8,543 bases of DNA, taken from NCBI GenBank assembly GCA_004297865.1, contig SCSO01000349.1, positions 1 through 8,543 of the forward strand, read 5' to 3'. How positions within the stretch are numbered: the stretch's first letter is position 1; every line of letters begins with the position of its first letter. A model generated the notes under the pieces. That model ran no database searches. It was not told the origin of the DNA and saw only the letters and a list, made by a program, of their open reading frames with translations. A program made the position numbers and the translations under genes. Shown here piece by piece: positions 1 through 7,069 of this stretch. This stretch comes from Legionella sp. Lineage in GTDB: Bacteria > Pseudomonadota > Gammaproteobacteria > Legionellales > Legionellaceae.

Positions 1-157
1 GCAAAGGAACTAAACGTTGCGTTTGTCCATTGCTTACAACATATTCATCCATAAATCGTTTCAATGCAAAGACTTGCGCTCAGGTTACCCGTATTCAAAC
101 AGAGATTGCAAGTATTAAACAGCTAATTTTATTTTGCTGGCACTTTAGGCTGTCGAC

Positions 158-166
158 TGATAAAAT
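158..166 (+). promoter_or_regulatory. Candidate extended -10 promoter for era-recO
   Basis: The sequence TGATAAAAT fits the extended -10 pattern TGnTAnAAT-like, with the TG one base before the hexamer TAAAAT (161-166). There is no good -35 at 16-18 bp; the nearest TTGCTG (134-139) is 21 bp away, but extended -10 promoters tolerate this. A start near 173 would leave a leader of about 24 nt containing AGGA (182-185) before the era ATG. This is a pattern match only. Confidence 0.4.
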
Positions 167-196
167 GTCTTAAAATTAAACAGGAATTTAGAGTAA

Positions 197-1081
197 ATGA
201 CCAGTTATTGCGGCTATATAGCCTTAGTGGGAAGACCAAATGTAGGAAAATCCACGTTATTAAACAATATCTTACAACAAAAATTAAGTATTACTTCACG
301 TAAACCACAAACTACCCGCCATAGTATTTTAGGGATTCAGACCGAAGGCGACTATCAGTTTGTTTATGTGGATACTCCCGGTATTCATCAAAGCAATAAA
401 AAAGCCATGAATAAAATCATGAATAAAACGGCGATTAGTGTTTTACGCGATGTAGACGTGATTGCTTTTATCGTCGATGGCACTCATTGGCAGGAAGAGG
501 ACGAATACGTCTTAGGCTTAATTAAAAAAACCCAAATGCCCTGCATTTTAGTGATCAATAAAGTCGATAAAATTGCCGATAAGTCGCAATTATTGCCTTG
601 GATGGAGGAAATGGCTCAACGTCATGACTTTGTAGCCATGATCCCGATTTCGGCACGCACAGGTGTGCAAGTGGATGAGCTTGAAGAAAAGATAAGAGGC
701 TATTTGCCCGAAGGACCTCATCTGTTTCCGGATGATCAATTTACCGATCGCTCGACTAAATTTTTGTGTGCAGAATTAATTCGCGAGAAAATTTTCCGCT
801 TTTGTGGTCAGGAATTGCCTTATTCGGTTACAGTAGATATTGAATCTTATAAAGACGAAGGCACTTTAGTGCGGATTCATGCCTTGATCTTAGTGGAAAA
901 AGATAATCACAAAGCGATGATCATTGGCGATAAAGGACAAAAATTAAAAGAAATGGCCACCAGCGCACGGATAGACATGGAAAAGATGTTGGGTAAAAAG
1001 GTCTTTTTACAGTGTTGGTGCAAGGTCAAATCCGGCTGGTCGGATGACGAGCGAATGCTAAAACAATTGGGCTATGACTAA
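197..1081 (+). CDS. era: GTPase Era, 16S rRNA / 30S assembly factor
   Basis: Era is an essential GTPase that binds the 3' end of 16S rRNA and helps mature the 30S subunit, acting in the cytoplasm and at the inner membrane. The 294 residues match the usual Era length (about 300). The G domain shows G1 GRPNVGKST (12-20), the switch I region RKPQTTRH (35-42), G3 DTPGIH (59-64), G4 NKVD (121-124) and G5 SAR (152-154). The C-terminal KH domain contains the GxxG loop GDKG (244-247) within IIGDKGQKLK. The ATG start is preceded by AGGA at 182-185 and gives the canonical short lead-in to G1. Its stop lies inside recO (8-nt overlap), so the two are probably translated together. rnc, which usually precedes era, is not visible in the 196 nt upstream. 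Confidence 0.97.
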   Translation: MTSYCGYIALVGRPNVGKSTLLNNILQQKLSITSRKPQTTRHSILGIQTEGDYQFVYVDTPGIHQSNKKAMNKIMNKTAISVLRDVDVIAFIVDGTHWQEEDEYVLGLIKKTQMPCILVINKVDKIADKSQLLPWMEEMAQRHDFVAMIPISARTGVQVDELEEKIRGYLPEGPHLFPDDQFTDRSTKFLCAELIREKIFRFCGQELPYSVTVDIESYKDEGTLVRIHALILVEKDNHKAMIIGDKGQKLKEMATSARIDMEKMLGKKVFLQCWCKVKSGWSDDERMLKQLGYD

Positions 1082-1763
1082 AACATTACAAGCTTGGGTG
1101 TTACACAAACAATGGTCTGGTGACACCAGTGCCCGAGTGAGTTTTTATACTCAGGAACTAGGTTTAGTGACCTGCCTTTATAAGGGTGGGCGAACCCCCA
1201 AAAAACAAGCACTATTACAAGCATTCAACCCTTTATGGGTCAGCTTCGATGAACGTCGTGAGCGTTATTATGTCAGCGCGGTGGAAAGTAATCAGCCTCC
1301 CCTAGGACTGCAAGGCGATTCACTGTTTTCCGGCTTATATGTGAATGAACTCTTATATTATGTGTTAAGTCCTTTATATCCGGATGCTAATTTATACTCG
1401 GCTTACCTGCAGACTTTAAATGCTTTAGTAGCGACCACTGAGCCGATTGCTCTAGAGGCGCTTTTGCGGCGTTTTGAATGGACTTTGCTAACCGCCTCCG
1501 GCGCGTCTTTTTCTTTGCTTAAGGATGCCCGTACTGAGGAAGATATCCAGCCCGAGTGGCATTATCAATTTGTCATTGGTGAGGGGATCGTGCGGACTAA
1601 ACAGGGTATTCCCGGGGAACATATCTTGGCTTTAGCAGCAGATGAGTTGCACGAGGCACATTATTTGAAGTCAGCCAAATACATTATGCGGCAAGCCATT
1701 GATGATTTGGTCGGTGGGCGAGAAATTAAAGCTCGTGCTTTATACGCAGCGAGTAAAATGTAA
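1074..1763 (+). CDS. recO: DNA repair protein RecO (recombination mediator)
   Basis: RecO acts with RecR to load RecA onto SSB-coated single-stranded DNA in the RecFOR gap-repair pathway. The N-terminal OB fold is recognisable from the pattern AWVLHKQWSGDTSARVSFYT followed by LGLVTCLYKGGR and then an F-x-P-L-W segment (residues about 7-57), the usual opening of the family. The remainder is the helical RecO C-terminal region with a conserved-looking LRRFEWTLL stretch near residues 126-134. At 229 residues it is slightly shorter than the E. coli protein (about 242). No CxxC zinc knuckle is seen, as is usual in gammaproteobacteria. The ATG lies in the last codons of era with no clear ribosome site, so translation probably depends on coupling to era. 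An 80-nt gap with its own -10 box separates it from pdxJ. Confidence 0.93.
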   Translation: MTKTLQAWVLHKQWSGDTSARVSFYTQELGLVTCLYKGGRTPKKQALLQAFNPLWVSFDERRERYYVSAVESNQPPLGLQGDSLFSGLYVNELLYYVLSPLYPDANLYSAYLQTLNALVATTEPIALEALLRRFEWTLLTASGASFSLLKDARTEEDIQPEWHYQFVIGEGIVRTKQGIPGEHILALAADELHEAHYLKSAKYIMRQAIDDLVGGREIKARALYAASKM

Positions 1764-1811
1764 TCTGAATGGTACTATGCCGAATGGCTATACTCAGCGG
1801 TTAATGGGCAT

Positions 1812-1817
1812 TATAAT
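1812..1817 (+). promoter_or_regulatory. Consensus -10 box (TATAAT) ahead of pdxJ
   Basis: There is a perfect TATAAT 26 nt upstream of the pdxJ ATG, in the only real gap of the era-to-korB block. A transcript start near 1824 would give a leader of about 20 nt. No good -35 hexamer is seen 16-18 bp upstream (TATACT lies at the 17-bp position), so an activator or weak basal activity is possible. It would drive pdxJ-korA-korB separately from era-recO. Confidence 0.4.
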
Positions 1818-1843
1818 CTCTATTTTATATTTTGTGGTGCATA

Positions 1844-2590
1844 ATGAATAAAGAGTTGTTTCTAGGTGTTAACATTGATCATATTGCTACCCTGCGACAG
1901 GCTCGCGGTACTATTTATCCTGATCCTGTACAAGCCGCTATTGAGGCTGAGGAAGCCGGTGCAGATGGGATTACTTTACATATGCGCGAGGATTTACGCC
2001 ATATTCAAGCCCGTGATGTACGTTTAATTAAAGAAGTATTGCAAACACGTATGAACCTTGAATTAGCGATAACACCTGCTATGCTTGATTTTGCAGAAGA
2101 AATTTCCCCCTTACATACTTGTTTAGTTCCGGAAAAAAGGGAAGAATTAACTACAGAGGGTGGATTAGATGTTTTAACTCACCAAAAAGCAGTTGCCGAA
2201 GCAGTTCGTCGTATGCAGGCTATGGGCAGCGAAGTCTCTTTATTTATTGACCCCGATTTTGCACAGATTAAAGCTGCTGCTGAAATAGGTGCTCCGGTCA
2301 TTGAAATTCATACCGGTTGTTATGCGGATGCAATGCGACCTGAAGCCCAGTTGGAAGAATTACAAAGAATTAAAGAGGCTGCAGCCTATGCTGCCAGTCT
2401 GAATCTCATTGTAAATGCGGGTCATGGTTTGCATTACCATAATGTAAGACCCATAGCTGCTATTAAAGAATTACATGAACTTAACATTGGCCATGCCATT
2501 ATCGCTCGCGCTTTATTTGTGGGTTTAAAAGAGGCGGTAAGACACATGCGACAACTCATGCAAGAAGCGAGACTCTATGTCAACAACTGA
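1844..2590 (+). CDS. pdxJ: Pyridoxine 5'-phosphate synthase PdxJ
   Basis: PdxJ condenses 3-amino-2-oxopropyl phosphate with 1-deoxy-D-xylulose 5-phosphate to give pyridoxine 5'-phosphate, the last ring-closing step of the DXP-dependent vitamin B6 pathway. It is a cytoplasmic TIM-barrel octamer. Visible family marks are LGVNIDHIATLRQARGT (7-23), the catalytic His in LHMRED (H46), the catalytic Glu in NLELAIT (E73), EIHTG (154-158) and NAGHGL with H194. The length is 248 residues, close to the 243 of E. coli. I chose ATG 1844 over an in-frame TTG at 1832 because it gives the usual MNKELFLGVNIDH-type start. The Shine-Dalgarno is weak (GGTG at 1836-1839). Its last 14 nt overlap korA, whereas in E. 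coli pdxJ is followed by acpS. Confidence 0.96.
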   Translation: MNKELFLGVNIDHIATLRQARGTIYPDPVQAAIEAEEAGADGITLHMREDLRHIQARDVRLIKEVLQTRMNLELAITPAMLDFAEEISPLHTCLVPEKREELTTEGGLDVLTHQKAVAEAVRRMQAMGSEVSLFIDPDFAQIKAAAEIGAPVIEIHTGCYADAMRPEAQLEELQRIKEAAAYAASLNLIVNAGHGLHYHNVRPIAAIKELHELNIGHAIIARALFVGLKEAVRHMRQLMQEARLYVNN

Positions 2591-4394
2591 CGTGGTAGTA
2601 ATTCGAATCACTGGTGATTCTGGTGATGGGGTACAATTGGTCGGCGAACAACTGACTATTAGCGCTGCCTTAACAGGGCGTGATGTGCGCACCTTACCGG
2701 ATTTTCCTGCGGAAATTAGAGCACCTGCGGGCACGGTCGGTGGGGTGTCAGGGTTCCAATTAGCCATGGCAGAACGTGCTATTTTCACTGCCGGCGAATC
2801 CTTGGATGTACTCGTTGCTTTAAATCCTGCTGCTTTGAAAAATTCGTTACAGCATTTAAATCAGGGTGGTTTGCTGATTATAAATGAAGACAGTTTCCAG
2901 GATAAGGATTGGCAAAAAGCCGGCATGGAGAAAAGCTTCTTGGATAATTGTGCCGAACATTATCAACTCGTTTCTTTTCCTTTGATTTCGCAAACCATGC
3001 TAGCAGTAAATGGCTTAGACTTAACTAAACCGCAAGCAGCCAAAACCAAAAATTTCTATGTCCTAGGCTTGGTGTTATGGCTATTTGATCTGCCTACAAG
3101 CACTTGTCAGACCTTTATCAGCAAAAAATTTAAGAATAAACCGGAAGTGGCTAAGGCTAACGAATTGTCTTTGTTGGCGGGTTACAATTACGCGATGACT
3201 TTAGAGCTTTCCCGCCGCGAATTTATGTTGGGGGAGACCAATCGTCAATCAGGCGAATATCGGCAAATTACTGGAGTGGAAGCAGTTGGTTTAGCTTTAG
3301 CCACTGTTGCGACGGGCACTCAAACCCCTATGCTAGTTTCTGGTTATCCCATCACACCTTCTTCAGCGATTTTACATGAAGCAGCCCGTTTAAGTGAGTA
3401 TGGGGTGCAACTCTTACAAGCCGAAGATGAAATTGCTGCGATTTGTGCCTGTATAGGTGCCGCTTTTGCTGGACGTTTAGCCTTAACCACTACTTCCGGG
3501 CCGGGATTGGATTTAAAAAGCGAAAGTTTGGGCTTGGCCGTAGTGACTGAATTACCTTTGGTCCTTATTGATGTGCAACGGGCAGGAGCGTCTACAGGCT
3601 TACCTACTAAAACGGGTCAAAGCGATTTGCGCCAAGCTTTATATGGTCGCCATGGTGAAGCCCCTTTACCAGTGATTGCTGCGAGTTCGCCGTCGGATTG
3701 TTTTCATACCATTATTGAAGCTTTTAGAATCGCTATTAAATACATGACTCCCGTGATCGTGCTTTTAGATGCTTATTTAGCGAATGCTGCAGAGCCATGG
3801 GAGTTGCCTACTATAGAATCCATTAAGTTACCAGAAATTACTTACAATCGTTTCAATAAACCTTTTGCTCGTGATGAAGTATTAAGCCGTAGTTGGAATA
3901 TACCTGGAACTCCAGACTTTATTCATCAATTAGGTGGGTTAGAAAAGCAAGGTGAAGAAGGTCGTGTAAGTTATGATGCAGATAACCATCAAAAGATGGT
4001 GAATTTACGCCAGCAAAAAATCGCGGGTGTGGCGCAAGATTATGAACCCTTAGTGCTAGAAGGCGATGCTAAATCTCCAGTTTTATTGATCGGTTGGGGC
4101 AGCACTTACGGGAGTTTAAAATCCGCGGTTTTACACTGTATAGAACAAGGCATTCCGGTTGCTTATTTGCATTTACGCCATCTTAATCCTTTGCCTGCTG
4201 ATTTAGGTGCTTTATTGAAGTCCTATGACAAAATTCTAGTGGCCGAGTTGAATTCTGGACAATTATGTCAGTTAATTCGCGCGACCTATTTAGTCGACGC
4301 ACAATCCATTAATCAATGTAATGGGCAACCCTTTACTGTCAGCCATCTTGTGAAGGCCATTCAAGCGGAGGCCCATTATGAACAGCAAATATAA
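2577..4394 (+). CDS. korA: 2-oxoacid:ferredoxin oxidoreductase, fused gamma-alpha subunit (KorA-type)
   Basis: This is the large subunit of an oxygen-sensitive or oxygen-tolerant 2-oxoacid:acceptor oxidoreductase, which oxidatively decarboxylates a 2-oxoacid (most likely 2-oxoglutarate) to the acyl-CoA and reduces ferredoxin. Residues about 6-195 form the gamma domain, opening with ITGDSGDGVQ (11-20) and including DFPAEIRAPAGT. Residues about 225-400 form the alpha pyrimidine-binding domain with GYPITPSS (256-263), EDE (283-285), TSGPG (306-310) and TGLPTKTGQSDL (340-351). A C-terminal domain III (about 495-605) begins near SPVLLIGWGS. At 605 residues this is the normal length of the fused type. 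It overlaps pdxJ by 14 nt and korB by 17 nt. Two positions look off-family from memory: GASTG where GPSTG is usual, and TKTGQ where TKTEQ is usual. Substrate is inferred from the family, and other 2-oxoacids remain possible. Confidence 0.92.
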   Translation: MSTTDVVVIRITGDSGDGVQLVGEQLTISAALTGRDVRTLPDFPAEIRAPAGTVGGVSGFQLAMAERAIFTAGESLDVLVALNPAALKNSLQHLNQGGLLIINEDSFQDKDWQKAGMEKSFLDNCAEHYQLVSFPLISQTMLAVNGLDLTKPQAAKTKNFYVLGLVLWLFDLPTSTCQTFISKKFKNKPEVAKANELSLLAGYNYAMTLELSRREFMLGETNRQSGEYRQITGVEAVGLALATVATGTQTPMLVSGYPITPSSAILHEAARLSEYGVQLLQAEDEIAAICACIGAAFAGRLALTTTSGPGLDLKSESLGLAVVTELPLVLIDVQRAGASTGLPTKTGQSDLRQALYGRHGEAPLPVIAASSPSDCFHTIIEAFRIAIKYMTPVIVLLDAYLANAAEPWELPTIESIKLPEITYNRFNKPFARDEVLSRSWNIPGTPDFIHQLGGLEKQGEEGRVSYDADNHQKMVNLRQQKIAGVAQDYEPLVLEGDAKSPVLLIGWGSTYGSLKSAVLHCIEQGIPVAYLHLRHLNPLPADLGALLKSYDKILVAELNSGQLCQLIRATYLVDAQSINQCNGQPFTVSHLVKAIQAEAHYEQQI

Positions 4395-5346
4395 ACGCGA
4401 AGATTTTACGAATGCGAATGAAGTGCGCTGGTGTCCTGGTTGTGGTGACTACGCGATTTTAGCGGCTTTGCAAAAGGTATTACCGGATTTAGGATTAGCA
4501 CCAGAGCAGCATGTTTTTGTTTCTGGAATTGGCTGTGCAGGACGTTTACCTTATTACATGAACACGTATGGTTTTCACACTATCCATGGACGAGCCACGG
4601 CGGTAGCAACTGGCTTAAAGGCTATGCGCGATGATTTAACTGTTTGGGTAGTTACCGGCGACGGCGATGCGTTAAGTATTGGCGGCAATCATTTGATTCA
4701 TATTTTGCGACGTAACGTGAATGTGAATATTTTATTATTTAATAACCAAGTTTATGGTTTAACCAAAGGGCAATTTTCCCCGACTTCGCAGAAAGGGCAG
4801 GTGACGAAAACCTCTCCTCAGGGTGTGACCAATGAACCGATTAATCCTTTAACTATTGCCTTGGCTTCGGGGGCAAGTTTTGTGGCCCGCGCGGTGGATA
4901 AGGATCCTAATCATTTATCCACTATCCTGAAAAAAGCTTACGAACATCCTGGTTGTTCATTTGTGGAGATTTATCAGGACTGTAATATTTTTAATAACGG
5001 GGCTTTCGATGAGTTTGCGGTAAAAAGTAATCGTGCAGAAAATACCATTGTTTTAGAGCAAGGAGAGCCTTTGATTTTTGGGGCTGAGAAGGATAAAGCT
5101 TTAAAATTGAATGCAGGTGAATTTACACGCGCCACGGCTAGTGATCCAGAAGTTTATAAACATAATCCACAATCATTTATCGATGCTATGCGTTTAACTC
5201 GTCTCACATTCCCAGATTTTCCAGTTCCATTAGGCGTGTATTATCAGCAAGAACGCGAACCTTTTAGTTTGGATCAGGAAATCAAAAAGTCCATTCAAGA
5301 TTTGCCAGCATTGTTTAGAGCGAAGGCTAGTTGGCAGCAGGGTTGA
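4378..5346 (+). CDS. korB: 2-oxoacid:ferredoxin oxidoreductase beta subunit (KorB-type)
   Basis: This is the thiamine diphosphate- and [4Fe-4S]-binding catalytic partner of the KorA protein encoded just upstream; together they would form an alpha2beta2 enzyme in the cytoplasm. Visible are the cluster ligands in WCPGCGDY (C19, C22), a third Cys in GIGCAGR (C53) and a fourth in IYQDCNIFN (C202). The ThDP/Mg motif is GDGDALSIGGNH (94-105) and the active-site stretch is YGLTKGQFSPTS. At 322 residues it is near the usual length. The start is firm: CGGAGG (4366-4371) lies 6 nt before ATG 4378, inside the end of korA. The last 20 nt overlap the tail of the opposite-strand kinase gene, and no terminator is obvious between the two. 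No ferredoxin or gamma/delta subunit gene is adjacent, so the electron acceptor is encoded elsewhere. Confidence 0.94.
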   Translation: MNSKYKREDFTNANEVRWCPGCGDYAILAALQKVLPDLGLAPEQHVFVSGIGCAGRLPYYMNTYGFHTIHGRATAVATGLKAMRDDLTVWVVTGDGDALSIGGNHLIHILRRNVNVNILLFNNQVYGLTKGQFSPTSQKGQVTKTSPQGVTNEPINPLTIALASGASFVARAVDKDPNHLSTILKKAYEHPGCSFVEIYQDCNIFNNGAFDEFAVKSNRAENTIVLEQGEPLIFGAEKDKALKLNAGEFTRATASDPEVYKHNPQSFIDAMRLTRLTFPDFPVPLGVYYQQEREPFSLDQEIKKSIQDLPALFRAKASWQQG

Positions 5347-6973
5347 ATGTTGGCCCAGAAGAATCCCCACGGGGCGGTACAGGCTTTTCTTTCCGTCTAT
5401 ACAGGAAAAAACCTGATTTACCTCTGTCATTACCTGGAACACTACTGGCTCTAGCGTGGTCAACTAAGACATCCGTATCCTTCATTTTGGGAGTGGATGG
5501 GGCGCTGGAGCTAAGCTTTGGTGGATTAGAATCGCTATCTACAATTCCTACAGCAGCAACGCCCATATAGCTACCTGTTTCTATATCAGGAATAGTTTGA
5601 TCCCTAGGTTTTTTAGAGGGAAGATCTGCTAAATAATCACGATTCTTAATAGCAATATTTTGATAAGCAGTTTTTAAGGCATTCTGCATAATCTCCGTAT
5701 TAATTTCAGGATTTACTAGAGGCTCAGTACTGAGTGAATTGTCCGGGTTCATATGTAATTTAAAATTTAATCCGTTGAGAATAATTTCCTGTATATTAGC
5801 TGGCATACTCGTAAATATTGGATTTGCTTTGATCTCAGTCAAAAGCTTGGTGTATTCGCTTATAGCATTTTGATGGGCTTGGTTAATTTTAACTACATCT
5901 TTTTGTTCTATACTAGTAAGGATATTATAAGTTAATGAATAATTAGTTTTAGTATGGTCAATTCCATACATTTTTAAAATCGATAGGGATAAAGCCCAAT
6001 TATCTTGTATTTTGTAAGGTGCAGAAGGATTTAATTTGCTGTAAAAGGGTAAAAAAGGGCAGGTGTATTTCGCATCACTGATTTGAGAAATCCTATCCCA
6101 GCTATTATCCTCTTTTTTCATTGCGGCACTACCAAAATCGGCAAGGATAATTTGACCACTGGACATCAATAAGAAGTTTGCTGGTTTAAGATCCAGATGA
6201 TAAATATCATATGCATGCAAACGGCGTACGATAGAAACCATATTATTAACAATATGTTCGAGAATGGCTTTCTTAAGTTGATCATTTTCTGTCAAACCCG
6301 CGTGATCAAAAAATAGATGGAGAGAATTTAAATCTTTAAAGGCCGCTATTTTTAGAAATTGATAAATTTGTGGTTTTTTTCTACTATTTTCTTCTTCTTT
6401 ATAAATTAAGTTTCCTTCTATGGCTAACGACTGAGTAATTTGGTTAAAGGCGCTTAGCTCTTTATTGATTGCTGAGAGTTCATCTGGGTTAGCGTTGGAT
6501 ACGTCATTTTGAAGTTCTTTAATTTTAGCTTCTAATGCAGTTTTTCGTTTAATAATTTGAGTAAGGAAGTTAAGCTCTTTCCTGGTCGCTTCGAGGACTT
6601 CATCTCGGCTAGTGTTGCGTTTGTTATCATGCAGTGTTTTAAGTTTTGCTTCCGATAATACTTTTCGTTGAGCATAAAAGCTTACTTTATTATCTTCGGC
6701 GATATAGCGACCTCCTCTTAACCTGGAAAAGCTTCCTGAACCAAATTCTATTTTAAATGGTTTTTCGCTGGAAATTTGGGGTTCATAGTGGGCGAAGTTT
6801 TCAATCAGTAAGCCGGGATCGCTAGCGAGCATTTGTTGGAGATCTTCTAAGCTAATACGATGTAATAAGTCAATGGATTTCTCTTCGACTTTTATTGGTC
6901 CACGTTCGGAGGTAGAAGATTCTTCTGAAGTAGAACCTGTAGTAGTTGAATTGCTTGATATATTACGATTCAT
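5327..6973 (-). CDS. Eukaryotic-type Ser/Thr protein kinase-like protein, candidate secreted effector
   Basis: A 548-residue protein with a protein kinase fold. A Ser/Thr/Glu-rich tail (5-24) is followed by a helix-like segment (35-50). The N-lobe has a glycine-rich loop GSGSF (78-82), a candidate beta3 Lys K104 in YAQRKVL, and a duplicated alphaC-like segment (103-141 and 143-180, KEL at 132-134 and 171-173). The catalytic loop is YHLDLKPANFLL with H259, D261, K263 and N266. The Mg motif is ADFGSA with D279, and the alphaF Asp is D324 in QDNWALSL. The HLD form lacks the Arg of HRD. Residues about 480-548 are Pro/Ser-rich and likely disordered, including KEKPVPPR (528-535). There is no signal peptide or membrane segment. 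Known kinases of this style in Legionellales are type IV effectors, but export here is inference. There is no clear Shine-Dalgarno; the ATG is the only sensible start. It looks AT-richer than its neighbours by eye, which would fit acquisition. Confidence 0.82.
   Translation of the reverse strand: MNRNISSNSTTTGSTSEESSTSERGPIKVEEKSIDLLHRISLEDLQQMLASDPGLLIENFAHYEPQISSEKPFKIEFGSGSFSRLRGGRYIAEDNKVSFYAQRKVLSEAKLKTLHDNKRNTSRDEVLEATRKELNFLTQIIKRKTALEAKIKELQNDVSNANPDELSAINKELSAFNQITQSLAIEGNLIYKEEENSRKKPQIYQFLKIAAFKDLNSLHLFFDHAGLTENDQLKKAILEHIVNNMVSIVRRLHAYDIYHLDLKPANFLLMSSGQIILADFGSAAMKKEDNSWDRISQISDAKYTCPFLPFYSKLNPSAPYKIQDNWALSLSILKMYGIDHTKTNYSLTYNILTSIEQKDVVKINQAHQNAISEYTKLLTEIKANPIFTSMPANIQEIILNGLNFKLHMNPDNSLSTEPLVNPEINTEIMQNALKTAYQNIAIKNRDYLADLPSKKPRDQTIPDIETGSYMGVAAVGIVDSDSNPPKLSSSAPSTPKMKDTDVLVDHARASSVPGNDRGKSGFFLYRRKEKPVPPRGDSSGPTFNPAAN
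6437..6547 (-). repeat. Second copy of a tandem duplication inside the kinase gene
   Basis: It encodes residues 143-179 (RKTALEAKIK to NQI) of the kinase. It aligns with residues 103-140 at 16 of 37 amino acids, and at about 74 of 111 bases by hand alignment with one 3-nt gap. The start-to-start distance is 40 codons (120 nt). Conserved between the copies are the RK pair, EAKxKxL, N, DE and KEL....QI. Confidence 0.75.
6554..6667 (-). repeat. First copy of a tandem duplication inside the kinase gene
   Basis: It encodes residues 103-140 (RKVLSEAKLK to TQI), spanning the candidate beta3 lysine K104 and the alphaC-like KEL (132-134). Base-level similarity to 6437-6547 is still visible, for example the shared GATGAA and AAAGAGCT words when both are read on the minus strand. 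The copies are therefore a true duplication and not just two coiled-coil stretches. Confidence 0.75.
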
Positions 6974-6986
6974 ATTAATTTCGTCT

Positions 6987-7015
6987 GTTATACCCTATCA
7001 GGGGCCTTTAGTGAA
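6987..7015 (-). promoter_or_regulatory. Secondary promoter candidate for the kinase gene
   Basis: On the minus strand TTCACT (7010-7015) lies 17 bp from TATAAC (6987-6992). The -10 is good (5 of 6) and the -35 fair (4 of 6). A start about 7 nt from the ATG would make an almost leaderless mRNA, so the stronger promoter further upstream is preferred. The spacer contains the small palindrome CCCT-ATC-AGGG (6993-7003). Confidence 0.25.
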
Positions 7016-7040
7016 CATACAGTGGTTAAAAATTGGTCTT

Positions 7041-7069
7041 ATTATGCCTTTTTAATACCTTTTTGTCAA
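7041..7069 (-). promoter_or_regulatory. Strong sigma70-type promoter for the kinase gene
   Basis: On the minus strand a perfect -35 TTGACA (7064-7069) is separated by exactly 17 bp from CATAAT (7041-7046, 5 of 6). Predicted initiation near 7034 gives a leader of about 60 nt to the ATG at 6973. The region is divergent from the peroxidase gene. A direct repeat of TGTCAA overlaps the -35, so repression or response-regulator control is plausible. Confidence 0.6.

Noticed and set aside
2..52. Minus-strand open frame beginning MDEYVVSNGQTQRL and running off the left edge
   Set aside because: Only 17 codons are visible, there is no Shine-Dalgarno and the family is not recognised. It could be the start of a divergent gene, but the window does not contain enough to support it.
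3..173. Plus-strand open frame before era, checked as a possible end of rnc
   Set aside because: The translation does not resemble the RNase III double-stranded RNA-binding C-terminus and looks like non-coding reading.
1832..1843. TTG start adding four residues to PdxJ
   Set aside because: The family begins at the MNKE-type Met, and ATG 1844 gives a normal length.
5331..5570. Plus-strand frame opposite the kinase C-terminus
   Set aside because: It is antisense to the Pro/Ser-rich tail of the kinase, whose own frame is far longer and carries motifs.
6961..7060. PmrA-type (TTAAT repeat) or CpxR-type (GTAAA repeat) boxes upstream of the kinase
   Set aside because: Single AT-rich half-matches are present, but I found no correctly spaced pair for either regulator.
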